Shown here piece after piece: positions 33,241 to 42,176 of a stretch of DNA of 64,000 nucleotides. The DNA is from Sutcliffiella horikoshii. Lineage in GTDB: Bacteria; Bacillota; Bacilli; Bacillales; Bacillaceae_I. The notes beneath the pieces were generated by a model. It ran no database searches. It was not told the origin of the DNA and saw only the letters and a program-made list of their open reading frames with translations. How positions within the stretch are numbered: the stretch's first letter is position 1; each line of letters starts with the position of its first letter. The stretch is from NCBI GenBank assembly GCA_001636495.1, contig KV440964.1:2496666-2560665 (forward strand), in the 5' to 3' direction. Position numbers and translations under genes: made by a program.

Positions 33241-34085
33241 TGAAAGCGCAATTAATTAACCCCATGTTAAACAAAGAATTCAAGCTACGCTTCAGGAGTT
33301 TCAAGAGCTTCTTGGGTATCTTCTTCTACCTGGGAGTGCTTGGCTTGATTGCTTTATTCTATATCTATATGGAAACCCGTTACAACACAATGGGGATGTT
33401 CCGGGCTGAAAACAGTAGAAACATGTTCATGATCTTGGCATTTGTCCAGCTTGCCTTGATTTTCTTCATGACTCCGGGATTGACAGCTGGAATCATCAGC
33501 AGTGAAAGGGAAAAGCAGACCCTGAATATTCTGCTGACTACCCAACAGTCCTCGACAAGTATCATTGTCAGCAAGTTGGTATCATCACTATCGTTTCTGT
33601 TATTGATTGTCATCTCCAGCTTGCCGCTATATAGCATTGTGTTCTTATTTGGCGGGATTTCGCCAAAGCTTTTGCTTATGACCTTCGGTGTATATCTGCT
33701 TTCCATGGCAACTTTGGGAAGTATCGGGGTTTTCTTTTCGACATTAATCAGAAAGACAATTGTTGCAATGGTCTGTACGTATGGAGTGGCTTTCTTCCTT
33801 GCGGCAGGAACGGCCATCATCACCATTTTTACAATAAATTTTACTGCATACGGAGCAACCGGTCCACAAACCAACCCGATTCCTTACTTCATTGCCATGT
33901 TTAATCCATTTGGAGTATTGCTGGCATTGTTCGAACCTGGATCGGCCATGCAGCTTAAGCAAATCACTGGAATCGAAAGCCATTTGGGTGTTGGATTGGT
34001 TTGTTCGTACCTCATTATCTCTGTCGTGTTGATCTTACTCAGTATAAAAAAATTACGCCCAAATATGAAACCACGTAAAGGGTAG
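33240..34085 (+). CDS. ABC-2 type permease (GldF-like)
   Basis: 281 residues with six predicted helices: about 22-42, 60-82, 107-130, 143-165, 173-197 and 250-270. The short cytosolic motif ISSEREKQTLNILLTTQQS after helix 2 is the coupling element seen in ABC-2/GldF permeases. It begins with the last base of the ATPase stop. In Bacteroidetes the GldAFG transporter serves gliding; no motility link is implied here, only the similar organisation of permease, ATPase and large extracytoplasmic partner. Confidence 0.88.
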   Translation: MKAQLINPMLNKEFKLRFRSFKSFLGIFFYLGVLGLIALFYIYMETRYNTMGMFRAENSRNMFMILAFVQLALIFFMTPGLTAGIISSEREKQTLNILLTTQQSSTSIIVSKLVSSLSFLLLIVISSLPLYSIVFLFGGISPKLLLMTFGVYLLSMATLGSIGVFFSTLIRKTIVAMVCTYGVAFFLAAGTAIITIFTINFTAYGATGPQTNPIPYFIAMFNPFGVLLALFEPGSAMQLKQITGIESHLGVGLVCSYLIISVVLILLSIKKLRPNMKPRKG

Positions 34086-34091
34086 ATGACA

Positions 34092-35657
34092 ATGAAAGAA
34101 AATGATCAGATTGTAAGGTTTCTTCTTTCCATCAGAAGAAAGCTAAGGGTTCAAAAGCTTTCTAAACACGCGCAATTTGCCTTGCTGGCATTTTGCGCCA
34201 GCTTTTTGAGTGTGCTAATAGTAGCGAGAATAATAGTCACTCCATACATTTTTGAAAAGGCTATTTGGATTGGAGTGGCGGCGTTTATTGCCGTATTCTT
34301 TCTCTATTGGAGGAAAAGGCCTTCCACTTGGGAGGCAGCTAGATTTTCCGATCAATTTCTACAAGAAGACAGACTAACCACATCTCTCGATTATGTTCAT
34401 GATTCTTCTTTACTGGCACAGCTTCAACGCAAGGAGGCGCTAATCCATTTAAGGAAAAAGGAAAATGAAATTAAAGAGGCGAAGTTGAAACATGTTTATC
34501 CCAGAATACTTCTGATTACGTTATTTACTGCAGCTGCAGCGATTCTGCTGATTCTTTTTCCGAATAGTAAAATGCTGGAAGCGAAAGCGGTAGAAAAGGA
34601 ACGCGAGGTAGTGGAAGAGACCTTAGCGGAAGTGAAAAAGGATGCAGAGAAACTACAGGAGAAACAGGGGTTAAAAGAAGAACTGGAAGACCTTAAAGAA
34701 CTTCAAGAAAAAAAAGAGGCAGATGAATTGCTGAAAGAGCTTATGGAGAAAGAGAACAATCTGAACGAAAAGCTTACGGATCTGAAAGAAAAAGAAGCTA
34801 GTCTCAAAGAACTTGCAAAAAATCAGCCTGAAAACTCCATGGCAAACCTTGCATTGAATAGCAAAAATGAAGAACTTGAAAAACTTTTTAATGAAATGAA
34901 GAATAAAATGGGTTCTTTATCGGAAGAGGAGAAAGAGGAGATTTCAAAACTTTCGGAAGGTCTTCTTAATCAGGAGGGACTCGACCTGGATGAAATGACC
35001 GATGAGGAATTGGAAGCATTATTAGATCAACTTGAGGAGCTTTTACAGGATATCGCCGCATTGTCTGATATGCAGTCGCTACAGAATGCTCTACAATCAG
35101 CAGCGTCGAATCAACACAGTATAATGTCACAGTCTGGGATGAATCCCTCTAAATTAACATTGTCCAACTCTAACAATCCTTCAACAAATCAAACAGCCCA
35201 AGGTCAAGGCCACGGTCAAGGTCAAGGTCAAGGCCAGGGTCAAGGTCAAGGTCAGGGTCAAGATCAAGGTCAAGGCCAGGGTCAAGGCCAGGGTCAAGGT
35301 TCAGGCCAGGGTCAAGGGCAAGGTCAAGGTTCAGGCCAGGGTCAAGGGCAAGGAGGAGGCGGCGGTGGACCTGGTGCAGGAATCGGTGTAGGTGAGCAGA
35401 CGTTTACGGTGCCGTCCAACATCGAAAGTGATAGTCGGAATGAAACAGATGACGGTCCTACCGGGGAAGGGCAATCCGAATATGAAGACGCTCCCGATTC
35501 CCCGACATTAAGAGGGGAAGCAAGACCATATGGGGAAGTGTTCTCTTCCTATGAAAAATCATACAGGGAATCGCTGGATAGAATGCAATTGCCTTCAAGA
35601 CTGGAAAACATCGTCAAACAATACTTTAGTGAAGTGGATCCGAAGGGAGCAGATTAA
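34092..35657 (+). CDS. Membrane-anchored coiled-coil protein with Gly-Gln repeat
   Basis: 521 residues. Two N-terminal helices (about 27-45 and 54-71), a third near 140-157, then a highly charged coiled coil (about 165-320, rich in KEELEDLKELQEK-type heptads), a GQ dipeptide repeat of some 55 residues (about 370-425), a Gly run and an acidic tail with TVPSNIESDSRNETDDGP. The N-terminal layout resembles DUF4175-type proteins found beside MoxR/DUF58 genes. ATG 34092 is preferred over 34086, which is only three bases from AAAGGG. Function unknown; the disordered GQ part could be a flexible spacer or phase-separating region (inference). Confidence 0.75.
   Translation: MKENDQIVRFLLSIRRKLRVQKLSKHAQFALLAFCASFLSVLIVARIIVTPYIFEKAIWIGVAAFIAVFFLYWRKRPSTWEAARFSDQFLQEDRLTTSLDYVHDSSLLAQLQRKEALIHLRKKENEIKEAKLKHVYPRILLITLFTAAAAILLILFPNSKMLEAKAVEKEREVVEETLAEVKKDAEKLQEKQGLKEELEDLKELQEKKEADELLKELMEKENNLNEKLTDLKEKEASLKELAKNQPENSMANLALNSKNEELEKLFNEMKNKMGSLSEEEKEEISKLSEGLLNQEGLDLDEMTDEELEALLDQLEELLQDIAALSDMQSLQNALQSAASNQHSIMSQSGMNPSKLTLSNSNNPSTNQTAQGQGHGQGQGQGQGQGQGQGQDQGQGQGQGQGQGSGQGQGQGQGSGQGQGQGGGGGGPGAGIGVGEQTFTVPSNIESDSRNETDDGPTGEGQSEYEDAPDSPTLRGEARPYGEVFSSYEKSYRESLDRMQLPSRLENIVKQYFSEVDPKGAD
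35205..35365 (+). repeat. Coding minisatellite GGTCAA/GGCCAG (Gly-Gln repeat)
   Basis: About 25 tandem copies of the hexamer GG(T/C)CA(A/G), in frame, interrupted by GAT (Asp) and TCA (Ser) variants, encoding (GQ)n. Prone to slippage, so copy number may vary between strains without frameshift because the period is six. Confidence 0.9.
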
Positions 35658-36665
35658 GTGATCAGTTTGGAAGAGAAAGAAAAGGAATTGAAATACTATC
35701 AAGATTCATTACAAGAAGTGAAACAGGAAATCAGTAAAGTGATTGTCGGTCAGGAGGAAGTGATTGAGCAACTAATTTGGGCTATGGTATCTGACGGGCA
35801 TGCCTTGCTTGAAGGGATGCCAGGTGTGGGGAAAACCATGCTTATCAGAACAATATCAGAAGTGTTAAGCTTTGATTTTTCAAGAATTCAGTTTACCCCT
35901 GACTTAATGCCATCTGATATTACTGGTACAAAAATGATTGAGATACATGACAACGGGAAGCAATCATTTGTGTTTCATGAAGGGCCGATTTTTTCAAATA
36001 TAGTCCTAGCGGATGAAATAAACCGCGCGACCCCGAAGACGCAGAGTTCGCTTTTAGAAGCGATGGCGGAAAAGACTGTCACCATCATGGGAGAAACAAG
36101 AAAGGTTTCATCCCCATTTTTCGTGCTGGCAACACAGAATCCAATTGATATGGAAGGAACCTATCCGTTACCGGAAGCACAGATGGACCGTTTCCTTCTG
36201 AAAATCAACATGGGCTATCCGAAAAAGGAAGATTTATATGAGATTATTAAAAGAACAACAGGAACCGAGTCCTACCAAGTTCAAAAGCTCTTGAATACTG
36301 AGAAGATGCAAAAAATCCAGTTGGCAGTTAAGGAAATACTAGTTTCACAGGAATTGTTGGACTACACGGTTCAGCTTATTATGGCAACCCATCCAGAAGA
36401 AGAACATGCCAGTAATCTAGTGAAGAAATATGTTCGATACGGTGTGGGTCCACGTGGAATCCAAAGTTTAATAAAGGTAGCAAAAGCCAGGGCGTTCTGT
36501 TCAGGGCGCTTTCATGTCTCCAAAGGGGATATCAAGCATGCTGCCATACCCGTCCTTCGACACAGATTGTTTATGAATTTTGAAGGCGAAGCTTCCGGAA
36601 TCAAGGAGGATATTATTCTAGAAGATGTCATCTTACATATTGATAAAGCGTTGAATGTAAGGTAA
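35658..36665 (+). CDS. MoxR family AAA+ ATPase
   Basis: 335 residues. Walker A GMPGVGKTM (about residue 51), Walker B VLADEINRATPKTQSSLLEAM, sensor 1 LATQNPIDMEGTYPLPEAQMDRF and the C-terminal lid with GPRGIQSLIKVAKARA identify the MoxR (PF07726) class. MoxR ATPases are thought to act as chaperones that mature or assemble complexes with VWA-domain partners, as RavA with ViaA. It starts at GTG 35658 after AAGGGAG, directly at the previous stop. DUF58 and VWA genes follow, the standard MoxR partner set. Confidence 0.93.
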   Translation: MISLEEKEKELKYYQDSLQEVKQEISKVIVGQEEVIEQLIWAMVSDGHALLEGMPGVGKTMLIRTISEVLSFDFSRIQFTPDLMPSDITGTKMIEIHDNGKQSFVFHEGPIFSNIVLADEINRATPKTQSSLLEAMAEKTVTIMGETRKVSSPFFVLATQNPIDMEGTYPLPEAQMDRFLLKINMGYPKKEDLYEIIKRTTGTESYQVQKLLNTEKMQKIQLAVKEILVSQELLDYTVQLIMATHPEEEHASNLVKKYVRYGVGPRGIQSLIKVAKARAFCSGRFHVSKGDIKHAAIPVLRHRLFMNFEGEASGIKEDIILEDVILHIDKALNVR

Positions 36666-36670
36666 CTGAT

Positions 36671-37534
36671 ATGTTGAATTCAACGATAACCAAACAGTTG
36701 CAATCCTATACGCTTCAAGCCGGTAAACTGAAAAGAAGCTGGCATAAAGGGACTAGAAAATCATCAAGGTTCGGTGCATCTCATGACTTTTCCGATTATC
36801 GCATGTATGAGCAGGGAGACGACCTGAGACAAGTGGATTGGAACATCTATGCCCGCACCCAAAAGCATTATATCAAACGATATCTGGATGAACAGGAGCT
36901 TTCCGCTTCGATCTATTTAGATTGCACCAATTCCATGGCCAGTTCTCCTGTCAAATGGAGACTTGCTAAAACACTTACCGCATCTTTTGCTTATCTGGCT
37001 CTTTCTCAAGACGACCGGATATCTATCATTGATGTCCATGGGGAACAGGCCCCTTACTTGTATCGTAAAGGGAAGGGCCATCTTTTTCAGATGATGCAAT
37101 ATGTAGAAGAGGTAAAAGCCAAGGAATCTTCTTTGTTATTTTCAGAGGCGGTTGGAGAGTGTGTGCAAAGAAAAAGCAGTGTATCCATTGTTCTCAGTGA
37201 TTTAATGGAGCCTCTTGACTCCATCATCCATACGCTGAAATTGATTCAAGCTAATCGTCAGCAGATTTATCTGCTACAAGTATTAGATGAGGATGAATTA
37301 AACCCGAGTTATGATGGGGATTATATGCTAATAGACAGCGAAACCAACCAGGAAGTGAATGTGACAGTTTCCGATTTTACTAGAAAGAATTATAAAGAAA
37401 AGATGCAACAAAGGATGGAGATGCTTGAAGGCTTCTGTTTTGAAAGGGGAATCTCTTATCTTGTTTGCAGTACAGCGGAGAAAGTGGAAGATATTCTATT
37501 TAAAAGGATGACCTCTAAAGGTTGGATTAGGTGA
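36671..37534 (+). CDS. DUF58 domain protein
   Basis: 287 residues of the DUF58 family, a VWA-related fold found next to MoxR genes. The hallmark segment SHDFSDYRMYEQGDDLRQVD followed by WNIYARTQKHYIKRYLDEQE lies at residues about 36-75. No membrane segment, unlike many DUF58 proteins, so this one is cytosolic. Six bases separate it from the MoxR stop, and its own stop overlaps the start region of the next gene. Confidence 0.9.
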   Translation: MLNSTITKQLQSYTLQAGKLKRSWHKGTRKSSRFGASHDFSDYRMYEQGDDLRQVDWNIYARTQKHYIKRYLDEQELSASIYLDCTNSMASSPVKWRLAKTLTASFAYLALSQDDRISIIDVHGEQAPYLYRKGKGHLFQMMQYVEEVKAKESSLLFSEAVGECVQRKSSVSIVLSDLMEPLDSIIHTLKLIQANRQQIYLLQVLDEDELNPSYDGDYMLIDSETNQEVNVTVSDFTRKNYKEKMQQRMEMLEGFCFERGISYLVCSTAEKVEDILFKRMTSKGWIR

Positions 37535-37539
37535 TGGGA

Positions 37540-39342
37540 ATGGGTTTTACAGCACCAATTTATTTTTTATTCAGTGCATTTTTACTACTCGTAATCATGA
37601 TGTATTTTTTCCGGAAGCAATATGAAAAGAAATCCATTCCTTCTGTATTGTTATGGCAGGAATGGATGAATGAATTTGAGGCTCAGGCGTGGTGGAGGAA
37701 GCTGCAGCACCATCTTCTATTATATCTTCAGCTACTGGCACTATTATTTCTGATTTTCACTTTAACCCAGCCTTTCTTTGAAAAGGAAGGGATAGAGGGG
37801 GACCATATCATTTTCATTGTGGATACATCCGCTTCTATGACAGCCATGGAAGGAGAGAAGACACGTCTGGATTTGGCCAAGGAAAAAATGGTGCAGACAT
37901 TGAATAAAGCTGATAATCAAGATTTAACGGTGATATTGGCAAAAGAGACCCCTGAAATTCTGATAGAAAGGACCAAATCGGAAAAAGAAGTGGTACAGAT
38001 TGTGGAAGGGTTGCAGTCCACTTACGCTTCTTCTAACCTGATCGATTCCATCAATATGGCTAAGAGTCTTCTGGGGTCAGAAAAAGGAAACATTCAACTC
38101 CTCACGGACAATTTCTCCAAGGAGACTTCTTTGGAGTTACATGAGAACACAGCATTTTTTGCACATAATTTTGGATCTGCCCACGAGAATCTGGCTATTG
38201 AAACATTCGGAGTAGCCATTCGTGAAAATCATGCAGTGGGAGTAGTGACCGTGAAAAATGAAGGGAAGGAATCGAGCGTTCTCGACCTTACCATATATGA
38301 TGACCAAGATAAAGTAGTACAGCAGGTTTCAGAGACGGTGGAAGCTGACAAGGTAAAGACCATCTATCTCGAAAAACTACCTTTATCAAATATGTATAAA
38401 GCAGAATTGAGTGGAGATGAACAGTATTTGTTGGATAACGAGCAGTTCGCATTCCTTGGGCAACAACAGGACCCGAACGTATATGTTCATAAGGACATAC
38501 ATCCCTTTGCAAGAAAGGCTGTAGAAATAGCAAGCACGAATGTCATACATCTTTCTTCCAACCCTGATGAGGGGAACAGTTTTGAGGGTGTTCATCTCAT
38601 CAAAGGGATGGCAGAATCAGACTGGCCAACCGGACCTAAGCTGGTGTTCCTATCTGGAGTAGAAGGGGAAAAAGAGTTGGACCTTTCAGGTGAAATAGCC
38701 ACAAGCCTACTTCACCCCCTGCTTCAGTCTGTTGAAATGGAGAAGGTTTATGTGGAAAAGGCTTATCAAACTGAAGAATTTGATTCATTGGATGTCGTGG
38801 CCAGCAGAGGGGGAACTCCATTGATTCTTTCCGGAACTTACGAAGGAGATCCCATAATTGTGGTGACATTTGAACTAGGTTCGAGTGACTGGCCTCTTCA
38901 TCCTGGTTTCCCGTTGTTTATGTTCCATTCTATTCAAGAGTTGACCCAGAATCGAAATATGTTGGGTTATTTCTATCCCGGTCAGACCATGGACTATTTC
39001 CCGGCTTCTGATGTAGAAAAGGCAGAAATCCTTGATGAGAATGCAAAGATAGTTTTTACATCTGATACTTTTGAGCAGCCGATCGATCTCCCTGTGACAC
39101 CCGGGTTGTATACCTTAAGAGAGACGAAGGGCAAGAACACGGCATCCAAGAATTTGTATATCTTGCTAGAGGATTCGGAAAAGTCGATCCAAACGACAGA
39201 GAGTTTTAGTCTATCAGCGGTTTCTACGCCAGATGGGAAGGAAACAACAACCAACAAGGAAATTTCTTATCTGTTCTTGATACTTGCTCTTGTGGTACTT
39301 TTGGTAGAATGGGAGGTTTACAGACGTGGAATTTCAAGTTGA
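37540..39342 (+). CDS. BatA-like membrane protein with von Willebrand A domain
   Basis: 600 residues. The N-terminus starts MGFTAPIYFLFSAFLLLVIM and has two helices with a basic stretch between, the BatA/aerotolerance N-terminal domain. A VWA domain follows (about residues 88-230) with the MIDAS motif VDTSASM and later LLTDN. The rest is beta-rich and extracytoplasmic, and a last helix (ISYLFLILALVVLLVEW) precedes a short basic cytosolic end. GTG 37531, ATG 37534 and ATG 37540 are possible starts; the last has the best spacing from AGGTG. Its 3' end overlaps the next gene by 17 bases. Confidence 0.85.
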   Translation: MGFTAPIYFLFSAFLLLVIMMYFFRKQYEKKSIPSVLLWQEWMNEFEAQAWWRKLQHHLLLYLQLLALLFLIFTLTQPFFEKEGIEGDHIIFIVDTSASMTAMEGEKTRLDLAKEKMVQTLNKADNQDLTVILAKETPEILIERTKSEKEVVQIVEGLQSTYASSNLIDSINMAKSLLGSEKGNIQLLTDNFSKETSLELHENTAFFAHNFGSAHENLAIETFGVAIRENHAVGVVTVKNEGKESSVLDLTIYDDQDKVVQQVSETVEADKVKTIYLEKLPLSNMYKAELSGDEQYLLDNEQFAFLGQQQDPNVYVHKDIHPFARKAVEIASTNVIHLSSNPDEGNSFEGVHLIKGMAESDWPTGPKLVFLSGVEGEKELDLSGEIATSLLHPLLQSVEMEKVYVEKAYQTEEFDSLDVVASRGGTPLILSGTYEGDPIIVVTFELGSSDWPLHPGFPLFMFHSIQELTQNRNMLGYFYPGQTMDYFPASDVEKAEILDENAKIVFTSDTFEQPIDLPVTPGLYTLRETKGKNTASKNLYILLEDSEKSIQTTESFSLSAVSTPDGKETTTNKEISYLFLILALVVLLVEWEVYRRGISS

Positions 39343-42085
39343 ACACCCTCTCATGCTTTTGTTTCTTATCCCCGTCATATTCAGCCTAGTTCTGTTCTGG
39401 CGAAAAAAGAAAACAAAACGGAAAAAGGAATATGTCATTTTTTCCTTACGGAGCACCATTTATTTGTTACTTATACTTGGGCTATGTATGCCCTCTCTTC
39501 TTTCCTCTGTGAAAGGGACACATACCGTGTTTCTTGTTGACCAGTCCGATAGTGTCAAAAGGATGGAAGGTGAAATTCTTTCCTCTATCAATGAGGCTAT
39601 CAAGCATAAGAAAGAAGAAGATAGTTATAGCATTGTAACCTTTTCGGAAAAGCCAAAACTCGAACGTTCTTTTAGTGATCAGCAAGAGACAGTTCAGCAG
39701 CTTTCCGTGAATGACAATTCTCAATTCACTAATATCGAGGAAGGATTGAAGTTTGCAGCAAATTATATCCCAGATGATCGCAAAGGCCGGATTGTCTTAA
39801 TGAGTGATGGAGTAGAAACCAATGGAGATAGTATCAAACAATCCACCTTCTTTTCAGGCAGAAATATAGAAATGGATGCCATGGCCTTTCAGCCACCATA
39901 TGTGGAAGATGTATCCCTTCAATCCTTTCATACGCCGCAATCCAGCTTTGAAGGAGAGGCAGTACCTTTCCAGGTCGGCTTAGTGGCTAATATGGACACG
40001 ACTGCTACCTTACATATCACCAAGAATAATGAAACCATTATTAAAGAAGAGATTGTCGTGTCAAAAGGAATGAATAACTATACCTATACTTTCCCTTTAA
40101 CGGATCCTGGATTGTACACGTTCAAGGCAGAAATCTTTCCTAAGGATGATAAGATTGTGGAAAACAATATTTCTCATTCTTTGACACAGGTTTCTGGTCA
40201 ACCTAAAGTGCTAATGGTAGATCAAGAAGGTGCGGGTGACAATGTCTTCCGAGCGTTGGATGCAAGCGGCTGGAAGGTGGATCGAATCCATCCAAGTCTG
40301 TTACCGACGACGCTTAGTGGATTTTTGGCTTATGAAAGCATTATTTTTCATAATGTGTCCGGTCACCTATTAAGTGGTAACCAGATGGAATTGATAGAAA
40401 CAGCGGTGAGGGATTTCGGTCTCGGGTTCATTATGACAGGAGGCAATGAATCATATGGCCTTGGTGGCTATTTTCAAACCCCCATTGAGAAAATTCTTCC
40501 TGTGGACATGGATGTGAAAGGGAAGAAGGAAGTTCCATCTCTTGGCTTAATCATTGTCCTGGATCGATCCGGAAGTATGATGGGAGAAAAGTTTGAATTG
40601 GCTAAAGAAGCGGCTGCCCGGTCCGTTGAATTGTTGAAGGAAGAAGATACTTTTGGCTTTATTGCCTTTGATACAGAACCTTGGACGGTGGTGGAGACGG
40701 AACCGATCAAGAATAAAGAAGAGGTCATTGAATCGATTCGTTCGACAGCTCTAGGCGGAGGTACAGATATTTTCCCAGCACTCAACCGAGCATATGAACA
40801 ATTGAAAGAGATGGATTTAAAAAGGAAACACATTATCCTTTTAACGGATGGACAGTCCAATGATGGCCCCTATGAAGAAATCATTGAGGAGGGCTTAACG
40901 AACAATGTAACATTGTCGACGGTGGCTATTGGTGGAGATGCAGATACTTCGTTGCTCGAAGAACTGGCAGAAATGGGAACAGGAAGGTTCTACGAGGTAT
41001 ATGAAGCAAGCGCAGTACCAAGTATTCTTTCAAGAGAAACTGCACTAACGACAAAAACATATATTGAAGATAATCCACATGTACCAACCGTATATGGAGG
41101 CTATGATTGGTCTAGAAGATTTGAAGCGGGTACCCCTTTCCTCAACACCTACATTGCGACGACACTGAAATCGAGAGCCGAACAGATCATTTCAAGTGAA
41201 AAGGAAGATCCTATTCTTGCTCGTATGAATTACGGTCTTGGAAGAACGATAGCATGGACCTCTGATGTATCCGGTGCATGGAGTGGAGGCTTTCCATCCT
41301 GGGGAGAATGGACGGCTTTTTGGAACGAAATGGTGACATGGTCTTTGCCGTCGTACGAGCAGGGCGCATATGATATCACCACCTCTGTTAATGGTGGGAT
41401 GGCCTCTATCAAAGTGGAAGCAGTCGATGAAATATTGATGCCAGTTTCCATATCTGTTTCAAACAACAAAGGTCAGATTTTGGAAGAAGCCAAAAATAAG
41501 ATGGTGGGCCCTGGACAATACGAGGTGGAATTTGCTGCATTACCGGACATCTACTTCCTCAATGTTACACAAGAAGAGGAAGGAGAGACTATCTCCACTT
41601 TTACAAGCGGGATGGTGGTCCCTTTTTCAACGGAATTTGAACAAAGGCCTGTCAATATGGATTTATTGGATACGATCACAGCCAACCAACAAGGGAAGGT
41701 GTTAGAAGATCCCAAGGATGTGTTTCGTCCGTACCATAAAAATATTTATCAAAGCCAAACGGTCTGGTTGCCTTTTATCATTATTGCGTTTTTCTTATTA
41801 ATTATCGAAATTTTCATACGGAGATTTGGTTTAATTTTCTTGGCCTTTAGGAAAAAGAATGTCGATCAAAAAGAAAAAGAACAAACAGCGAAGAAATGGA
41901 AGGCACCTGTCATCCAAAGGAACTCCGTAACCCCTAAAAAGGTTGTGAAAAGGGAAGAAACAAAAATGAACGAAATGAATGAAATTAGACCTAAAAAAGA
42001 AAAAGAACAGACACCAAAAGAAACAAAACCTTCGGCAGACCGTATGGATCAACTTCTAAAAGCGAAGAACAGAAAACGCAGATGA
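39326..42085 (+). CDS. Giant membrane protein with two VWA-like domains and an amidotransferase-like domain
   Basis: 919 residues. Two N-terminal helices (about 9-25, 37-57); a first VWA-like domain (about 67-185) with LVDQSDSV; a beta-rich linker; a glutamine-amidotransferase-like segment (about 290-390) with LMVDQEGAGDNV, ESIIFHNVSGHLL and DFGLGFIMTGGNESYGLGGY; then a canonical VWA domain (about 405-580) with the MIDAS LDRSGSM at 413 and LLTDGQSNDG. A last helix near 813-833 precedes a Lys/Glu-rich cytosolic tail. Cytosolic MoxR could act on the tail, a guess. GTG 39326 lies eight bases after GGGAGGT. Last gene of the operon. Confidence 0.85.
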   Translation: MEFQVEHPLMLLFLIPVIFSLVLFWRKKKTKRKKEYVIFSLRSTIYLLLILGLCMPSLLSSVKGTHTVFLVDQSDSVKRMEGEILSSINEAIKHKKEEDSYSIVTFSEKPKLERSFSDQQETVQQLSVNDNSQFTNIEEGLKFAANYIPDDRKGRIVLMSDGVETNGDSIKQSTFFSGRNIEMDAMAFQPPYVEDVSLQSFHTPQSSFEGEAVPFQVGLVANMDTTATLHITKNNETIIKEEIVVSKGMNNYTYTFPLTDPGLYTFKAEIFPKDDKIVENNISHSLTQVSGQPKVLMVDQEGAGDNVFRALDASGWKVDRIHPSLLPTTLSGFLAYESIIFHNVSGHLLSGNQMELIETAVRDFGLGFIMTGGNESYGLGGYFQTPIEKILPVDMDVKGKKEVPSLGLIIVLDRSGSMMGEKFELAKEAAARSVELLKEEDTFGFIAFDTEPWTVVETEPIKNKEEVIESIRSTALGGGTDIFPALNRAYEQLKEMDLKRKHIILLTDGQSNDGPYEEIIEEGLTNNVTLSTVAIGGDADTSLLEELAEMGTGRFYEVYEASAVPSILSRETALTTKTYIEDNPHVPTVYGGYDWSRRFEAGTPFLNTYIATTLKSRAEQIISSEKEDPILARMNYGLGRTIAWTSDVSGAWSGGFPSWGEWTAFWNEMVTWSLPSYEQGAYDITTSVNGGMASIKVEAVDEILMPVSISVSNNKGQILEEAKNKMVGPGQYEVEFAALPDIYFLNVTQEEEGETISTFTSGMVVPFSTEFEQRPVNMDLLDTITANQQGKVLEDPKDVFRPYHKNIYQSQTVWLPFIIIAFFLLIIEIFIRRFGLIFLAFRKKNVDQKEKEQTAKKWKAPVIQRNSVTPKKVVKREETKMNEMNEIRPKKEKEQTPKETKPSADRMDQLLKAKNRKRR

Positions 42086-42120
42086 CGAAATCAACAGCAG
42101 TATTTAACCGAACCATCATC
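42086..42120. repeat. Right-arm remnant of the GC-rich palindromic repeat
   Basis: GAAATCAACAGCAGTATTTAA corresponds to the right end of the element at 57628 (GGAAATCAACAGCGGCGTTT). The core and left arm are absent. It lies immediately after the stop of the 919-aa gene. Confidence 0.45.
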
Positions 42121-42126
42121 TTAAAA

Positions 42127-42176
42127 TAAACAAGGAAGTTGGCCGATACGGTCAGCCTCTTTGTTTTCTTTTTTGG
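42127..42176. terminator. Bidirectional terminator between the VWA operon and the MFS gene
   Basis: AACAAGGAAGTTGGCCG and CGGTCAGCCTCTTTGTT pair with some mismatches around ATA, followed on the plus strand by TTCTTTTTT. It overlaps the last codons of the convergent MFS gene. Confidence 0.75.

Noticed and set aside
34086-34091. Start of the coiled-coil GQ protein at ATG 34086
   Set aside because: Only three bases separate it from the AAAGGG site and it abuts the upstream stop; ATG 34092 is better spaced.
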